From: CAVQCA01 sp963710815 | GTDB taxonomy: Bacteria > Pseudomonadota > Gammaproteobacteria > UBA9214 | Assembly: GCA_963710815.1 (NCBI GenBank) | Contig: CAVQCA010000055.1 | Span: forward strand, 7,997-71,996 | DNA: 64,000 nt | Reading direction: 5' to 3' | Shown: in pieces, positions 35,433-44,710 of the stretch | Layout of the letters: each line of letters begins with the position of its first letter | Position numbering within the stretch: the first letter of the stretch is position 1 | Made by a program: the position numbers and the translations under genes | The notes under the pieces: model-generated | Database searches by the model: none | Told to the model about the DNA's origin: nothing | The model's input: only the letters and a program-made list of their open reading frames with translations

Positions 35433-37274
35433 ATGCCCGAAGACCCATCCACCGCGATTCAGGCGCCCACGGCCACGACGCTCCCGGAGATACCCTCCAA
35501 CGGTTACACCTGGCACTGGATCCTGGACCGGGTGCTGGCCCACCGGCGCGAGCTGGTGCTGGCCCACGGGATCGCCCTGGTCGGCGTCATCGCCGCGGTC
35601 CCCATCCCCCTGGTGATGCCGCTACTGGTCGACGAGGTGCTGCTGCACAAGCCGGGCGCGCTGGTGAGGGCCATGAACGCGGTGTTTCCGGCCGGCTGGC
35701 ACGGGCCGGTGCTTTATATCCTGACCGGGCTGGTGATAACACTGCTGCTGCGTGCCACCTCCATCCTGCTCGGCGTCTGGCAGACGCGTGAATTCGCCCT
35801 GATCGCCAGGGACGTGGTTTACCAGATGCGCCGGGCGCTGCTGCAGCGCCTGTCGCGCATATCCATGGCCGAATACGAAACACTCGGCTCCGGCGCGGTG
35901 ACCTCGCGCTTCGTCACCGACCTCAACACGATCGACGAGTTCGTCGGCGCCTCGGTCAGCAAGACGCTGGTCGCGGCGCTGCTGCTGGTGGGCGTGAGCA
36001 CGGTGCTGCTGTGGATGCACTGGAAACTGGCGCTGGTGATCCTGTGCATGAACCCGGTGGTCATCTATTTCACCGTGGTGGTGGGCAAAAAGGTCAAGAC
36101 GCTGAAGAAGCGCGAAAACAGCGCCTTCGAAATCTTCCAGCAATCGCTGGTGGAGACCCTGGACGGCATCCAGCAGATTCGCGCGGCCAACCGCGAACGC
36201 CACTACCTGCTGCGGGTGATCGATGCGGCGCGCGGCATCCGCACGCATTCGGCGGCGTACTCCTGGAAGAGCGATGCGGCCGGCCGTTTCTCCTTCGGCA
36301 TCTTCCAGCTTGGCTTCGACAGCTTCCGCGCGGTCGCGATGCTGATGGTGGTGTTCTCCAATCTCACGATCGGACAGATGATGGCGGTGTTCGGCTATCT
36401 CTGGGTCATGCTCTCACCGGTGCAGGAGGTGCTCAACGTGCAGTATGCCTGGTATGCGGCCGGGGCGGCGCTGGGACGCGTAAACGGTCTGCTCGCCCTG
36501 CAACAGGAGCCCCGCTATCCCCATGAGATCGACCCCTTCACCGGCAAGACCACCGCGGGCGTGCGCGTGGAGCAGGTAAACTTCGCCTACCGCGCCGGCG
36601 AACCCATCCTCAAGCAGGTCTCGCTCGAGATCGCGGCCGGCGAAAAGGTGGCGCTGGTGGGCGCAAGCGGCGGCGGCAAATCGACCCTGGTGCAGGTCAT
36701 CCTGGGCCTCTATCCACCCACCTCGGGACAACTCTATTTCAATGGGGTGCCGGTTACACGCATCGGGCTCGATACGGTGCGCGACAACGTCGCCGTGGTG
36801 CTGCAACATCCGGCGATGTTCAACGACAGCATCCGCGACAACCTGACGCTCGGCGGCGAGGCCGACGAGGTCGCGCTCTGGCAGGCGCTCGAGGTCGCGC
36901 AACTCCGAAACGTCGTCGAGGCCATGCCGCAGGGGCTGGACACCGTCGTCGGCCGGAGAGGCGTACGCCTCTCCGGCGGCCAGCAACAGCGTCTCGCCAT
37001 CGCGCGCATGCTGCTCACTGATCCCAAAGTCATCATCCTGGATGAGGCCACCTCGGCGCTCGACACCGAGACCGAGGCGCGGCTGCATGCGGCGCTGCGA
37101 GTTCATCTGGCCGGGCGCACCCTGATCATCGTCGCGCATCGCCTCTCCGCGGTGCGGCAGGCCGATCGCGTATACGTGTTCGAGGACGGGCAGATCGCCG
37201 AGGAAGGCAGGCACGCGGAGCTAATGCAGGCCGACGGGCTCTACGCCAGCCTGTACCGCAGCGCCCGGCACTGA
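35433..37274 (+). CDS. ABC exporter, fused membrane and ATPase domains (MsbA-like)
   Basis: A 613-residue half-transporter: six membrane helices (about 50-355) and one ATPase domain with Walker A GASGGGKSTLVQVI, signature RLSGGQQQRLAIARML, and Walker B VIILDEATSALD followed by the switch His in IVAHRLSAV. Such exporters work as homodimers. Its position next to exbBD recalls the exbB-exbD-lpxK-msbA neighbourhood, but lpxK is absent, so lipid A export is only one option; lipid, peptide and drug export are others. Confidence 0.88.
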   Translation: MPEDPSTAIQAPTATTLPEIPSNGYTWHWILDRVLAHRRELVLAHGIALVGVIAAVPIPLVMPLLVDEVLLHKPGALVRAMNAVFPAGWHGPVLYILTGLVITLLLRATSILLGVWQTREFALIARDVVYQMRRALLQRLSRISMAEYETLGSGAVTSRFVTDLNTIDEFVGASVSKTLVAALLLVGVSTVLLWMHWKLALVILCMNPVVIYFTVVVGKKVKTLKKRENSAFEIFQQSLVETLDGIQQIRAANRERHYLLRVIDAARGIRTHSAAYSWKSDAAGRFSFGIFQLGFDSFRAVAMLMVVFSNLTIGQMMAVFGYLWVMLSPVQEVLNVQYAWYAAGAALGRVNGLLALQQEPRYPHEIDPFTGKTTAGVRVEQVNFAYRAGEPILKQVSLEIAAGEKVALVGASGGGKSTLVQVILGLYPPTSGQLYFNGVPVTRIGLDTVRDNVAVVLQHPAMFNDSIRDNLTLGGEADEVALWQALEVAQLRNVVEAMPQGLDTVVGRRGVRLSGGQQQRLAIARMLLTDPKVIILDEATSALDTETEARLHAALRVHLAGRTLIIVAHRLSAVRQADRVYVFEDGQIAEEGRHAELMQADGLYASLYRSARH

Positions 37275-37325
37275 GGGTCGCGCGCGATCAGCGGTGCGAT
37301 TGGCCGGATTTGGGTTGACCCGTTT

Positions 37326-37763
37326 TCAGGGTTTCCCGCCCTTCGACTCCCACTGGGCGGCGATGGTGATATGGACCAGCCCGACCTGGCGCGCCGCATC
37401 CATGGCCGTCACCACGGCCTGTGTCGGCGTCTTGGCATCGGCGCTGATTACCACGATCATCTCCTTGTTACCTCCGCTGACCTTCTCCAGTGCGCGCTTG
37501 ACGGTGTCGACTTCCCTGTTCACCACTTCCTGGCGGTTCACATAGAAGTTCCCGTCCTCATCGATGGTGATATCGAGTGTCTTCTCCTCCGTATCGGGCA
37601 GTTTCTGTTGCGAGGCTTCGGGGAGATTGATGGAAATATCCGCCGTGTGCTTGAACGTCGTGGCCAGCATGAAGAAAATCAGCAGCATGAGCAGAATGTC
37701 TATGAGCGGGATCAACATGATCTCGGGCTCATTCTCATTACGGAGTCGCGGGCGCAGGTTCAC
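37326..37763 (-). CDS. exbD: ExbD/TolR-type biopolymer transport protein
   Basis: A 145-residue inner-membrane protein with one N-terminal helix containing the essential Asp (IPLIDILLMLLIFFML) and a periplasmic C-terminal domain. With ExbB it uses the proton gradient to drive TonB or a related partner. Overlaps the exbB stop by 4 bp. No tonB is nearby, so TolR-like or other roles stay open. Confidence 0.9.
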   Translation of the reverse strand: MNLRPRLRNENEPEIMLIPLIDILLMLLIFFMLATTFKHTADISINLPEASQQKLPDTEEKTLDITIDEDGNFYVNRQEVVNREVDTVKRALEKVSGGNKEMIVVISADAKTPTQAVVTAMDAARQVGLVHITIAAQWESKGGKP

Positions 37764-38440
37764 TTCTTGGCCACCACCGATTCGCGCAACGGGGACTGCG
37801 CCAGCCCCTGTTTCTGAGCAGACGCAACCTCGCGTTCCCGCTCACCCTGCAGTACCTCCACCATCTTGATCGCCTCCTGCTCCATCAACATGGCGATTTC
37901 ATCGACCAGGCCCTGGAAATAGCGATAGAAAATCAGCGAAGGGATCGCCACCACCAGTCCGGAAGCGGTCGCGATCATGATTTTCGAGATGCCGGCGCCG
38001 AGCGCCTGCGGATTGCCGACGCCGTGGGTGGTCATGCTGGAGAATACCTCCATCAGACCGACCACCGAACCGAGCAGTCCGAGCAGTGGCGCCACCGCGG
38101 CGATGGTGCCCAGGGTATTGAGAAAGCGTTCCATCTCATGCACTTCCAGGCGCCCCGCATCCTCGATGCTCTCCTTCATCACGGCGCGGCTGTGGTGCCG
38201 GTTTGCGAGACCCGCGGCGAGTACGCGCCCGAGCGGCGAACTTTCCCGCAAGGTGTTGATCGACTCTCTCGTCAGTTCGTTCCGCTTGTACCAGGTCCAG
38301 ATCTGCGCCACGACGTATTTGGGAAGTATCCTGCCGCGACGCAGCGCCCAGAAGCGCTCGGTGATGATGGCGATGGAAATAACCGAACAGAGGATGAGCG
38401 GCCACATGAGCCATCCACCCGCTTTGATGATTTCATACAC
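37760..38440 (-). CDS. exbB: ExbB/TolQ/MotA-type proton channel protein
   Basis: 226 residues with three membrane helices (about 12-30, 112-138, 150-178) and the MotA/TolQ/ExbB signature in TLGTIAAVAPLLGLLGSVVG and ISKIMIATASGLVVAIPSLI. It forms the proton-conducting pentamer with ExbD, whose gene overlaps by 4 bp. The intergenic region upstream contains repeat clusters. Confidence 0.92.
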   Translation of the reverse strand: MYEIIKAGGWLMWPLILCSVISIAIITERFWALRRGRILPKYVVAQIWTWYKRNELTRESINTLRESSPLGRVLAAGLANRHHSRAVMKESIEDAGRLEVHEMERFLNTLGTIAAVAPLLGLLGSVVGLMEVFSSMTTHGVGNPQALGAGISKIMIATASGLVVAIPSLIFYRYFQGLVDEIAMLMEQEAIKMVEVLQGEREREVASAQKQGLAQSPLRESVVAKK

Positions 38441-38565
38441 GGTGGTGTTCCTTGGTTAAACGTCAGTGGGGATATTGGAGGTTGCGACACTGTAACAAAC
38501 TCCCTCTGGCGCGGAAAGCCGCCCGGGTGCATTGAAACCCTGGAGTGTCCACCTGAAAAAAATCA

Positions 38566-38807
38566 AACTCACCGCAAAGACGCAAAGAACGCAAAGTCAT
38601 TCGATTGTTGAATGGCTATTGGGTAAGGCCAAAACCCGATAAATAGCCACAGAAGTACACGGAATATGGTCTCTTCTTTCCGTGTCTTCCGTGTGCTTCC
38701 GTGGCCATTTGGATGCCATTCGGTATGACATGCCTTATTCAAGTGCCATTGGTTTGATTGTTTTCATTAAGGAACTTCTCTGCGTTCTTTGCGTCTTTGC
38801 GGTGAAA
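38566..38807. repeat. Palindromic repeat family B, copy 2, split by a family A element
   Basis: The left arm (38567-38596, CACCGCAAAGACGCAAAGAA) and right arm (38778-38807, TTCTTTGCGTCTTTGCGGTG) form the family B palindrome, but they stand about 180 bp apart instead of about 27. The extra DNA is a family A element plus duplicated loop sequence. The region between exbB and pgm (38441-38834) holds only these repeats and no gene. Confidence 0.82.
38610..38750. mobile_element. MITE-like element, family A, copy 3, nested in repeat B
   Basis: About 141 bp; more diverged than the other copies. It shares the left end GAATGGCTATTG, the core AAATAGCCACAGAAGTACACGG, TTCCGTGGCCATTT and a right end AAGTGCCATT. 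Its flanks repeat the family B loop sequence: TTCGATTGTT on the left (38600-38609) and TTTGATTGTT on the right (38753-38762), consistent with a 10-bp target duplication. Confidence 0.7.
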
Positions 38808-38834
38808 AGCAGAAACCACCTTTCTCGCCCGTTT

Positions 38835-40475
38835 CTACGCCAGCGCCTGGGTGAGGATCTCCTGCGCCTGGGCGACGATGGCATCGAGATGCGCCGCGTC
38901 GCTGAAGCTCTCGGCGTAGAGCTTGTAGACGTTCTCGGTGCCGGAAGGACGCGCGGCGAACCAGCCGCCGGTGGAGACCACCTTGAGCCCGCCGATGTCG
39001 GCGTCGTTGCCGGGGGCGCGGGTGAGCTTGTCGGTGATCGGGTCGCCCGCGAGCGTCGTGGCACTGACGGCCTCGGGCAGCAGTTTGCGGAAGGCCGCCT
39101 TCTGCGCTGGGCTGGCGGGTGCGTCGATGCGGGTGTAGCACGGCGTTCCGAACTGCTCGGTGAGCCCACGGTAATACTCGCCGGGATCCTTGCCGGTCAC
39201 GGCGCGGATCTCGGCGGCGAGCAGGCCGAGGATGATGCCGTCCTTGTCGGTAGTCCACACGCTGCCGTCGCGCCGCAGGAAGCTCGCGCCGGCGCTCTCC
39301 TCCCCGCCGAAGCACAGCGTGCCTGCAAACAGGCCGGGGGAGAACCACTTGAAACCGACCGGCACCTCGTAGACCGTCCTTCCCAGCGCCGTCACCACAC
39401 GGTCGATGATCGCGCTGCTCACCAGCGTCTTGCCCACCGCCGCGGACGCGGGCCACTCCGGGCGGTGGCGGATCAGGTAATCGATGGCCACGGCAAGATA
39501 ATGATTGGGGTTCATCAGACCCTGCGAGGGCGTCACGATGCCGTGGCGGTCGGCATCGGCGTCGTTGCCCCAGGCGATGTCGAAACGGTCCTTGAGCTTG
39601 ACCAGGTTGGCCATGGCGTAGGGGCTCGAGCAGTCCATGCGAATCTTGCCATCGTGGTCGAGCGTCATGAAGCCGAAGGTTGGATCGACACGGGGGTTGA
39701 CCACCGTGAGGTCGAGACCATAGTGCGCGGCGATGCGCGGCCAGTAGGCCACGGCCGCGCCGCCGAGTGGGTCGACGCCGATGGACAGACCGGCCGAGCG
39801 CACCGCGTCCATATCGACAACATTGCCGAGATCGGCGACGTAAGGTTCGACCAGGTCCTCCTGGTGCAGGGACGCCGACTGGATCGCGGCGTCATAACTC
39901 AGACGCTTGACCCCGGCGTTGCCGGCGCCCAGCAGGTCGTTGGCGCGATCCTGGATCCAGCCGGTGACGTCGGTGTCGGCCGGGCCGCCGTGTGGCGGGT
40001 TGTACTTGATGCCGCCGTCGGCCGGCGGGTTGTGCGAGGGTGTCACCACCACGCCGTCCGCGCGGCGCGCGCCATGGTCGCGGTTGTACACCAGGATGGC
40101 GCGCGAGATAGTCGGCGTCGGCGTAAAACCGTCGTCGGCCTGGATCACCGTCTCCACTCCGTTGGCGGCGAGCACCTCGATCGCATCGCACTGCGCCGGA
40201 CCCGAGAGCGCGTGGGTGTCCTTGCCGAGATACAGCGGACCGTCGATGCCCTGCGCCTGGCGGTAGTCGCAGATCGCCTGGGTAATGGCGAGGATGTGGT
40301 CACGGTTGAAACTGCCGTGCAGTGCGCTGCCGCGGTGGCCGCTGGTGCCGAAACTCACCCGCTGATTGGGGTCCTGCATATCCGGCGTGCGTTCCCGGTA
40401 GTCACGCTCGAGCGCTTCGACGTCGATCAGGCTGTCGGCGGGTGCGGGCTGCCCCGCCAGTGGGTGTATTGCCAT
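38835..40475 (-). CDS. pgm: Phosphoglucomutase (alpha-D-glucose phosphate-specific)
   Basis: 546 residues, the same length as E. coli Pgm. It interconverts glucose-1-P and glucose-6-P. The phosphoserine loop is TPSHNPP, the metal-binding loop NDADADRHG, the sugar loop GGEESAGASF and the phosphate-binding site STGGWFAARPSGTENVYKLY. The ATG at 40475 (MAIHPLAGQ) is preferred over the 21-codon extension upstream. Confidence 0.95.
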   Translation of the reverse strand: MAIHPLAGQPAPADSLIDVEALERDYRERTPDMQDPNQRVSFGTSGHRGSALHGSFNRDHILAITQAICDYRQAQGIDGPLYLGKDTHALSGPAQCDAIEVLAANGVETVIQADDGFTPTPTISRAILVYNRDHGARRADGVVVTPSHNPPADGGIKYNPPHGGPADTDVTGWIQDRANDLLGAGNAGVKRLSYDAAIQSASLHQEDLVEPYVADLGNVVDMDAVRSAGLSIGVDPLGGAAVAYWPRIAAHYGLDLTVVNPRVDPTFGFMTLDHDGKIRMDCSSPYAMANLVKLKDRFDIAWGNDADADRHGIVTPSQGLMNPNHYLAVAIDYLIRHRPEWPASAAVGKTLVSSAIIDRVVTALGRTVYEVPVGFKWFSPGLFAGTLCFGGEESAGASFLRRDGSVWTTDKDGIILGLLAAEIRAVTGKDPGEYYRGLTEQFGTPCYTRIDAPASPAQKAAFRKLLPEAVSATTLAGDPITDKLTRAPGNDADIGGLKVVSTGGWFAARPSGTENVYKLYAESFSDAAHLDAIVAQAQEILTQALA

Positions 40476-40616
40476 GGGTTGACTCCTTGTTGTTTGTCGA
40501 GGTGGCTGTGTCGAATAACCGACGCAATCGAAAACCATGCGTGGCGTTGTTCAACCAGCCGTGTTCAGAGACGCCTCACTGCACAATCAATACCGGGCCG
40601 CCGGCCAGGCGACCGC

Positions 40617-41720
40617 CTATTGCACATCCAGAAACGGATAGTCCGTATAGCCATGCTCATCCCCGCCGTAGAACGTGGCGGGATCGGGTGCATTGAGTGG
40701 CGCATCGCGCGCGAAGCGCTCCGGCAGGTCCGGGTTGGCGATATACAGCTCGCCGAAGGCAACCAGGTCGGCCGCCCCGCTGGCCAGCGCCGCGTTGGCG
40801 CGCGCCTTGTCATAACGATAATTGGTCATGTAGAGCCCGTACCAGAGTTCTCGCAGCCGGCCGAGGTCGAAGGCCGGGCCCGCTGTCCCCGGAGCGTCCT
40901 GCCCCATTTCGGTGACATGCAGGTAGGCGAGATCGAAATCGTTGAGCTGTTCCACCGCATAGCAGAACGTCATCTCCGGATTGGAATCCCGCATGTCATT
41001 GAACGGTTGCAGCGGCGAAAGGCGTATGCCGACGCGCTCGGCACCCCATACCGCGGTCACCGCATCAGTAACCTCCATCAGCAGGCGGGTGCGGTTCTGC
41101 AGGGAACCGCCGTAGGCATCATCGCGCCGGTTGGTGCCGTCGCGCAGGAACTGATCCAGCAGGTAACCGTTGGCCGCGTGGATCTCGACGCCGTCGAAGC
41201 CGGCGCGCAGGGCATTTTCCGCCGCCTGGCGGTATTGCTCGATAATCCCGGGGATCTCCGCGAGTTCCAGCGCGCGAGGCGTCACGAAGGGCTGTGGACC
41301 CGAGTAGGTCATGGCCTCGCCCGCCGGCCGGATGGCCGAAGGCGCCACGGGTAACTCGCCTTCGGGCAGCAGGGAGGGATGGGAGATACGCCCGACGTGC
41401 CAGAGTTGCAGGAAGATGCGCCCGCCCCGCTCGTGCACGGCCCGGGTGACGCCCTGCCAGCCTACCACCTGCGCCTCCGTATGGATGCCCGGCGTGGCCG
41501 GATACCCGTGTCCCAGGGGGCTGACGGGTGAAGCCTCGGTGAGGATCAAACCGGCCGAGGCCCGCTGTACGTAGTAGGTCACATTCATCTCCCGCGGGAC
41601 ATCGCCCGGTCCGGCGCGGTTGCGCGTCAACGGCGCCATGACGATGCGGTTCGGGAGCATCAGCGGCCCGACCTTGATCGGTGTAAACAGGTCCACCTTC
41701 GGGTTGTCTGGGGAAGTCAT
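40617..41720 (-). CDS. Old yellow enzyme family alkene reductase (NemA-like)
   Basis: A 367-residue FMN TIM barrel. Landmarks: NRIVMAPLTRNRAGPGDVP at the flavin-binding start, the His/Asn pair in HAANGYLLDQFLRDGTNRRD that binds substrate oxygen, and GVRL-like RVGIRLSPLQPFND. NemA-type enzymes reduce activated alkenes, N-ethylmaleimide and nitrate esters with NADPH. Fully intact. It lies 142 bp upstream of pgm on the same strand. Confidence 0.92.
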   Translation of the reverse strand: MTSPDNPKVDLFTPIKVGPLMLPNRIVMAPLTRNRAGPGDVPREMNVTYYVQRASAGLILTEASPVSPLGHGYPATPGIHTEAQVVGWQGVTRAVHERGGRIFLQLWHVGRISHPSLLPEGELPVAPSAIRPAGEAMTYSGPQPFVTPRALELAEIPGIIEQYRQAAENALRAGFDGVEIHAANGYLLDQFLRDGTNRRDDAYGGSLQNRTRLLMEVTDAVTAVWGAERVGIRLSPLQPFNDMRDSNPEMTFCYAVEQLNDFDLAYLHVTEMGQDAPGTAGPAFDLGRLRELWYGLYMTNYRYDKARANAALASGAADLVAFGELYIANPDLPERFARDAPLNAPDPATFYGGDEHGYTDYPFLDVQ

Positions 41721-41744
41721 GGAATAAGGTCCCTGGTTATGTGA

Positions 41745-42425
41745 TCAGTCGAGGTCGATCTCGCGGAAATCGCGCGCCTGGCGGTAGGCGGCCTGCGGAT
41801 CGGGGGAGTCGTCGCGTACCAGCCACACGGTCCGGCAACCCGCGGCGGCGGCCGCGTCGAGTTCGGCCTTCACGTCCGAGAGAAACAGGATCTCCACCGG
41901 CGCAACGCCGATGGCCGCGGCGATGGCGCGGTACGAGCCGGCGTCCAGCTTGCCGCCCACGGTCGTGTCGAAGTAACCGTCGAACAGCGGCGTCAGGTCA
42001 CCGAATGCGGTATGGGCGAACAGCAGCTTCTGCGCCTGCACCGAACCCGAGGAATAAACGTAGAGGACGAGACCGCGCGAATGCCAGTCGCGCAGCACCT
42101 GCTCCGCGTCCGCGTAGATGTGCCCCTGAAAATCGCCGTTGCGGTAGCCGTTCTCCCAGATCATGCCCTGCAGGGCCTTGAGCGGGGTGATCTTGCGGTC
42201 CTGGTCGATCCAGGCGATGAGCCGGTCGATCACCGCTTCCTGCGACAGCGCCGGATCGCCCGCCTCCCGGCACGCCGCATCGAGTTGCGCAACCACGTCG
42301 TGGTCCTGCGCATGATCGCGCACGAACGCCGCCAGGTGGGCGCGGGCATAGGGAAACAGCACGTCCTTGACGAAAGACAGCGACGAGGTCGTTCCCTCGA
42401 TGTCAGTGAGGACCGCCCTGATCAC
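41745..42425 (-). CDS. mtnC: Enolase-phosphatase MtnC of methionine salvage
   Basis: 226 residues, typical length. A HAD-family enzyme that converts 2,3-diketo-5-methylthiopentyl-1-phosphate to acireductone. The first HAD motif is LTDIEGTTSSL, with YSSGSVQAQKLLF, GGKLDAGSY and FLSDVKAELDAA following. The start is a GTG at 42425 that overlaps the mtnD stop as GTGA, inferred because homology begins at VIRAVLTDIEG; the longer frame to 42608 overlaps mtnD and is spurious. Confidence 0.93.
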   Translation of the reverse strand: MIRAVLTDIEGTTSSLSFVKDVLFPYARAHLAAFVRDHAQDHDVVAQLDAACREAGDPALSQEAVIDRLIAWIDQDRKITPLKALQGMIWENGYRNGDFQGHIYADAEQVLRDWHSRGLVLYVYSSGSVQAQKLLFAHTAFGDLTPLFDGYFDTTVGGKLDAGSYRAIAAAIGVAPVEILFLSDVKAELDAAAAAGCRTVWLVRDDSPDPQAAYRQARDFREIDLD

Positions 42426-42979
42426 GCGCGCGCCGCCACGTAGGCATCGAAATCCGGAAAGCGGTTCGCGATGTCGCTGCCGGTGAAATCGCCCAGCCAG
42501 CCATCCGGCGTGGTGAAGAAGCGGATGCACGTGAAGCGGGGATTCGCGCCCATGTCGAACCAGTGCGTGGTGTTGGCGGGTACGCTGATCAGGTCGCCCT
42601 GCTCGCACAACACCAGAACGACCTGCCCGTCCACGTGCAGGTAGAACAGGCCGCGGCCATCGACGAAGAAGCGGACCTCGAAGTCCTCATGGGTGTGTTC
42701 GGCCAGGAACTTGCGCCGCAGCATTGCCTTGTCGGGGTGATCGGGGCTCAGGTTCACCACGTCGACCGAGAGGAATCCGTGGTCGGTGTTGAGCCGTTCG
42801 ATCTCGTCCCGGTAAGCCTCCAGCACCTCATCCTGAGCGGCGTCCGTCGCCAGCGGACGGTTCGCCTGCCAGCGCTCGTACAGCACGCCGATGCTGCCCA
42901 GCGTCTCCGCGATCACCGCCGGGTCGGTCGTGGTATGCCCTTCCCTGCCGTCGCTGTTATACATCGTCAGTGTGGTCAT
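42422..42979 (-). CDS. mtnD: Acireductone dioxygenase MtnD
   Basis: A 185-residue cupin that converts acireductone to the keto precursor of methionine and formate (Fe form), or an off-pathway product (Ni form). Metal ligands are in the EHTHEDFEVRFFVDGRGLFY segment, and the second motif NTTHWFDMG contains another His. It overlaps mtnB by 4 bp upstream and mtnC by 4 bp downstream, so the three are translationally coupled. Confidence 0.94.
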   Translation of the reverse strand: MTTLTMYNSDGREGHTTTDPAVIAETLGSIGVLYERWQANRPLATDAAQDEVLEAYRDEIERLNTDHGFLSVDVVNLSPDHPDKAMLRRKFLAEHTHEDFEVRFFVDGRGLFYLHVDGQVVLVLCEQGDLISVPANTTHWFDMGANPRFTCIRFFTTPDGWLGDFTGSDIANRFPDFDAYVAARA

Positions 42980-43599
42980 AAGCGTGACATTCCTCCCGCC
43001 CGCAGTTCACAGTCAAACAGAAACTCGAAGGCCTCGACGTGGCGCAGTGCGTCATCCACGGTGGCGCCCCAGGTGTAGAAGCCGTGGCCACCGATCAGGT
43101 AGCCGTGCACCGGCCCGTCATGGCGCGCCATCCATGCGTCCACCTCCTCCGCCAGCGCCGGGATATCCTGGCGGTTGGCGAATACCGGCACCGTCACCGC
43201 GCACTCGTGGGTGTCCACGCCGGGAAAGGCCTTGAGCAGTTCGTAGTCACTCAGCACCAGGTGATCACGACGCCCGCGAGAGAGCAGTGTGGCATTGACC
43301 GAATGGGGATGCAGCACCGCCGCGGCGTCGGGGAAGCGGCGATAGATCTGCAGGTGCAGGCCGGTCTCCGCCGATGGCCGGCGCCCGTCGAGGGAATGCC
43401 CGGCGGCGTCGATGAGCATGATGTCATCGACCGTCAGGCGGCCCTTGTGCCGACCGGAAACAGTGATGGCGAGGCGCCCGTCGGTGAGCCGCGCCGAGAG
43501 ATTTCCGCTGGTCGCAGGCACCATGCCAAGTTGATACAGCGTACGCCCGGCCTCGATCAGTTCCGCCGCGCGCTGTTCGAATTCATTGACACCGATCAT
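42976..43599 (-). CDS. mtnB: Methylthioribulose-1-phosphate dehydratase MtnB
   Basis: A 207-residue class II aldolase-fold zinc enzyme, first in the mtnBDC operon. Zinc site: HPHSVNATLLSR, with the later HGFYTWG. ATSGNLSARL marks the substrate pocket. The start at 43599 (MIGVNEFEQ) is chosen because homology begins there; the open frame extends to 43746. Its other pathway partners (mtnA and the MTA phosphorylase or mtnN/mtnK) are not in the window. Confidence 0.93.
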   Translation of the reverse strand: MIGVNEFEQRAAELIEAGRTLYQLGMVPATSGNLSARLTDGRLAITVSGRHKGRLTVDDIMLIDAAGHSLDGRRPSAETGLHLQIYRRFPDAAAVLHPHSVNATLLSRGRRDHLVLSDYELLKAFPGVDTHECAVTVPVFANRQDIPALAEEVDAWMARHDGPVHGYLIGGHGFYTWGATVDDALRHVEAFEFLFDCELRAGGMSRL

Positions 43600-43800
43600 T
43601 TCGGGTACTGCACGTCCATCACAAAGGACGACGAATATACCACAACCCGCGAGGACGGCCGGCACCCCGCTCCCGGAACATCCGCAGGAACGGCAACCGG
43701 ACATCAACACCCGCCCTGAATCCGACAGACTCCCGGGTTTCTGCAAATGGATTTCAACCCGGTGGTAGTTTATGCTTCGATCACATCACAGGGAGCGATC

Positions 43801-44397
43801 ATGAACAACCAGCGAGTGACCGACGATTGTCTCGATATCCTGTTTCGCAATGGCCGTTCGCATAATTTCTGGCTCGACCGGCCGGTGAGTGACGCACAGC
43901 TGCGCGAGCTCTACGAGCTCATGAAATGGGGCCCGACGAGCGCCAACACCTGTCCGGCGCGCCTGCTCTTCCTGCGCACGCGTGAGGCGAAGGAGCGCCT
44001 GCGGCCCTGCCTCGACCCCGGCAACGTGGAGAAATCCATGAGCGCGCCGGTGGTGGCTGTCATCGGCATGGACATGGAATTCCATCTGCAGCTCGGCAAG
44101 CTTTTCCCGCACAACCAGGAGGCGCCCTCCTGGTTCGCGGGCAAGCCCGCGAAGATCGAGGAAACCGCCTTTCGCAACGGTTCGCTGCAGGGCGCGTATT
44201 TCCTGCTGGCGTCACGCGCCATCGGCCTCGATTGCGGACCGATGTCGGGTTTTGATCGCGCGCGGCTCGATGCCGAATTCTTTCCCGAGGGCACGATCAG
44301 GTCCAACTTCCTCTGCGCGCTCGGTTATGCCGATCATGAGAAGCTGTTCCCGCGCGGCCCGAGGCTCGACTTCGACGAGGCCTGCCGGCTTTTGTAA
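43801..44397 (+). CDS. RutE/HadB-type nitroreductase-family reductase
   Basis: A 198-residue NAD(P)H/FMN reductase of the nitroreductase fold, RutE (malonic semialdehyde reductase) subgroup: RSHNFWLDRPVSDAQLREL, MKWGPTSANTCPARLLFL, ASRAIGLDCGPMSGF and the final ALGYADHEKLFPRGPRL. The start at 43801 (MNNQRVTDD) follows a GGGAGC site. There is no rut operon around it, so its substrate here is unclear. It is divergent from mtnB. Confidence 0.9.
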   Translation: MNNQRVTDDCLDILFRNGRSHNFWLDRPVSDAQLRELYELMKWGPTSANTCPARLLFLRTREAKERLRPCLDPGNVEKSMSAPVVAVIGMDMEFHLQLGKLFPHNQEAPSWFAGKPAKIEETAFRNGSLQGAYFLLASRAIGLDCGPMSGFDRARLDAEFFPEGTIRSNFLCALGYADHEKLFPRGPRLDFDEACRLL

Positions 44398-44522
44398 CGG
44401 CACGGCGAGGCCTCCACAAGGGTGGGACGAACAGTGGACCGTCAGCAGGCTAGCCGGCGACATGACCACAGGAAAGATTGACGCTCGGGAAGCGGTTGAC
44501 GGTCAAACAGCGCCGCATGGCC

Positions 44523-44690
44523 CTGGGAGCCTGTCGAACTTGGGATTGATCTACTACGCTGGTGGGAGAACGGCCCATAGTCCCCCGATATTTCGTTGCA
44601 TAGAACCACTATGCGCCTCGATATCGTGAAACTCTGTGCTCGCTCTCCCACCATGCTCGCTACGATCACCCAAGTCCGACAGGCTCCCAG
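44523..44690. repeat. 168-bp hairpin/MITE-like inverted repeat
   Basis: CTGGGAGCCTGTCGAACTTGGG-type left arm (44523-44544) pairs with the right arm (44669-44690) across 22 bp with one mismatch. Inner segments also pair (GGTGGGAGA with TCTCCCACC; CCGATAT with ATATCG), so nearly the whole element can fold. It ends 20 bp before the start codon of the next gene. The rest of the 313-bp gap (44398-44522) shows no gene. No second copy is present in the window, so a mobile origin is unproven. Confidence 0.75.
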
Positions 44691-44710
44691 GTGATGAAAA
44701 GAGTCCCGTC

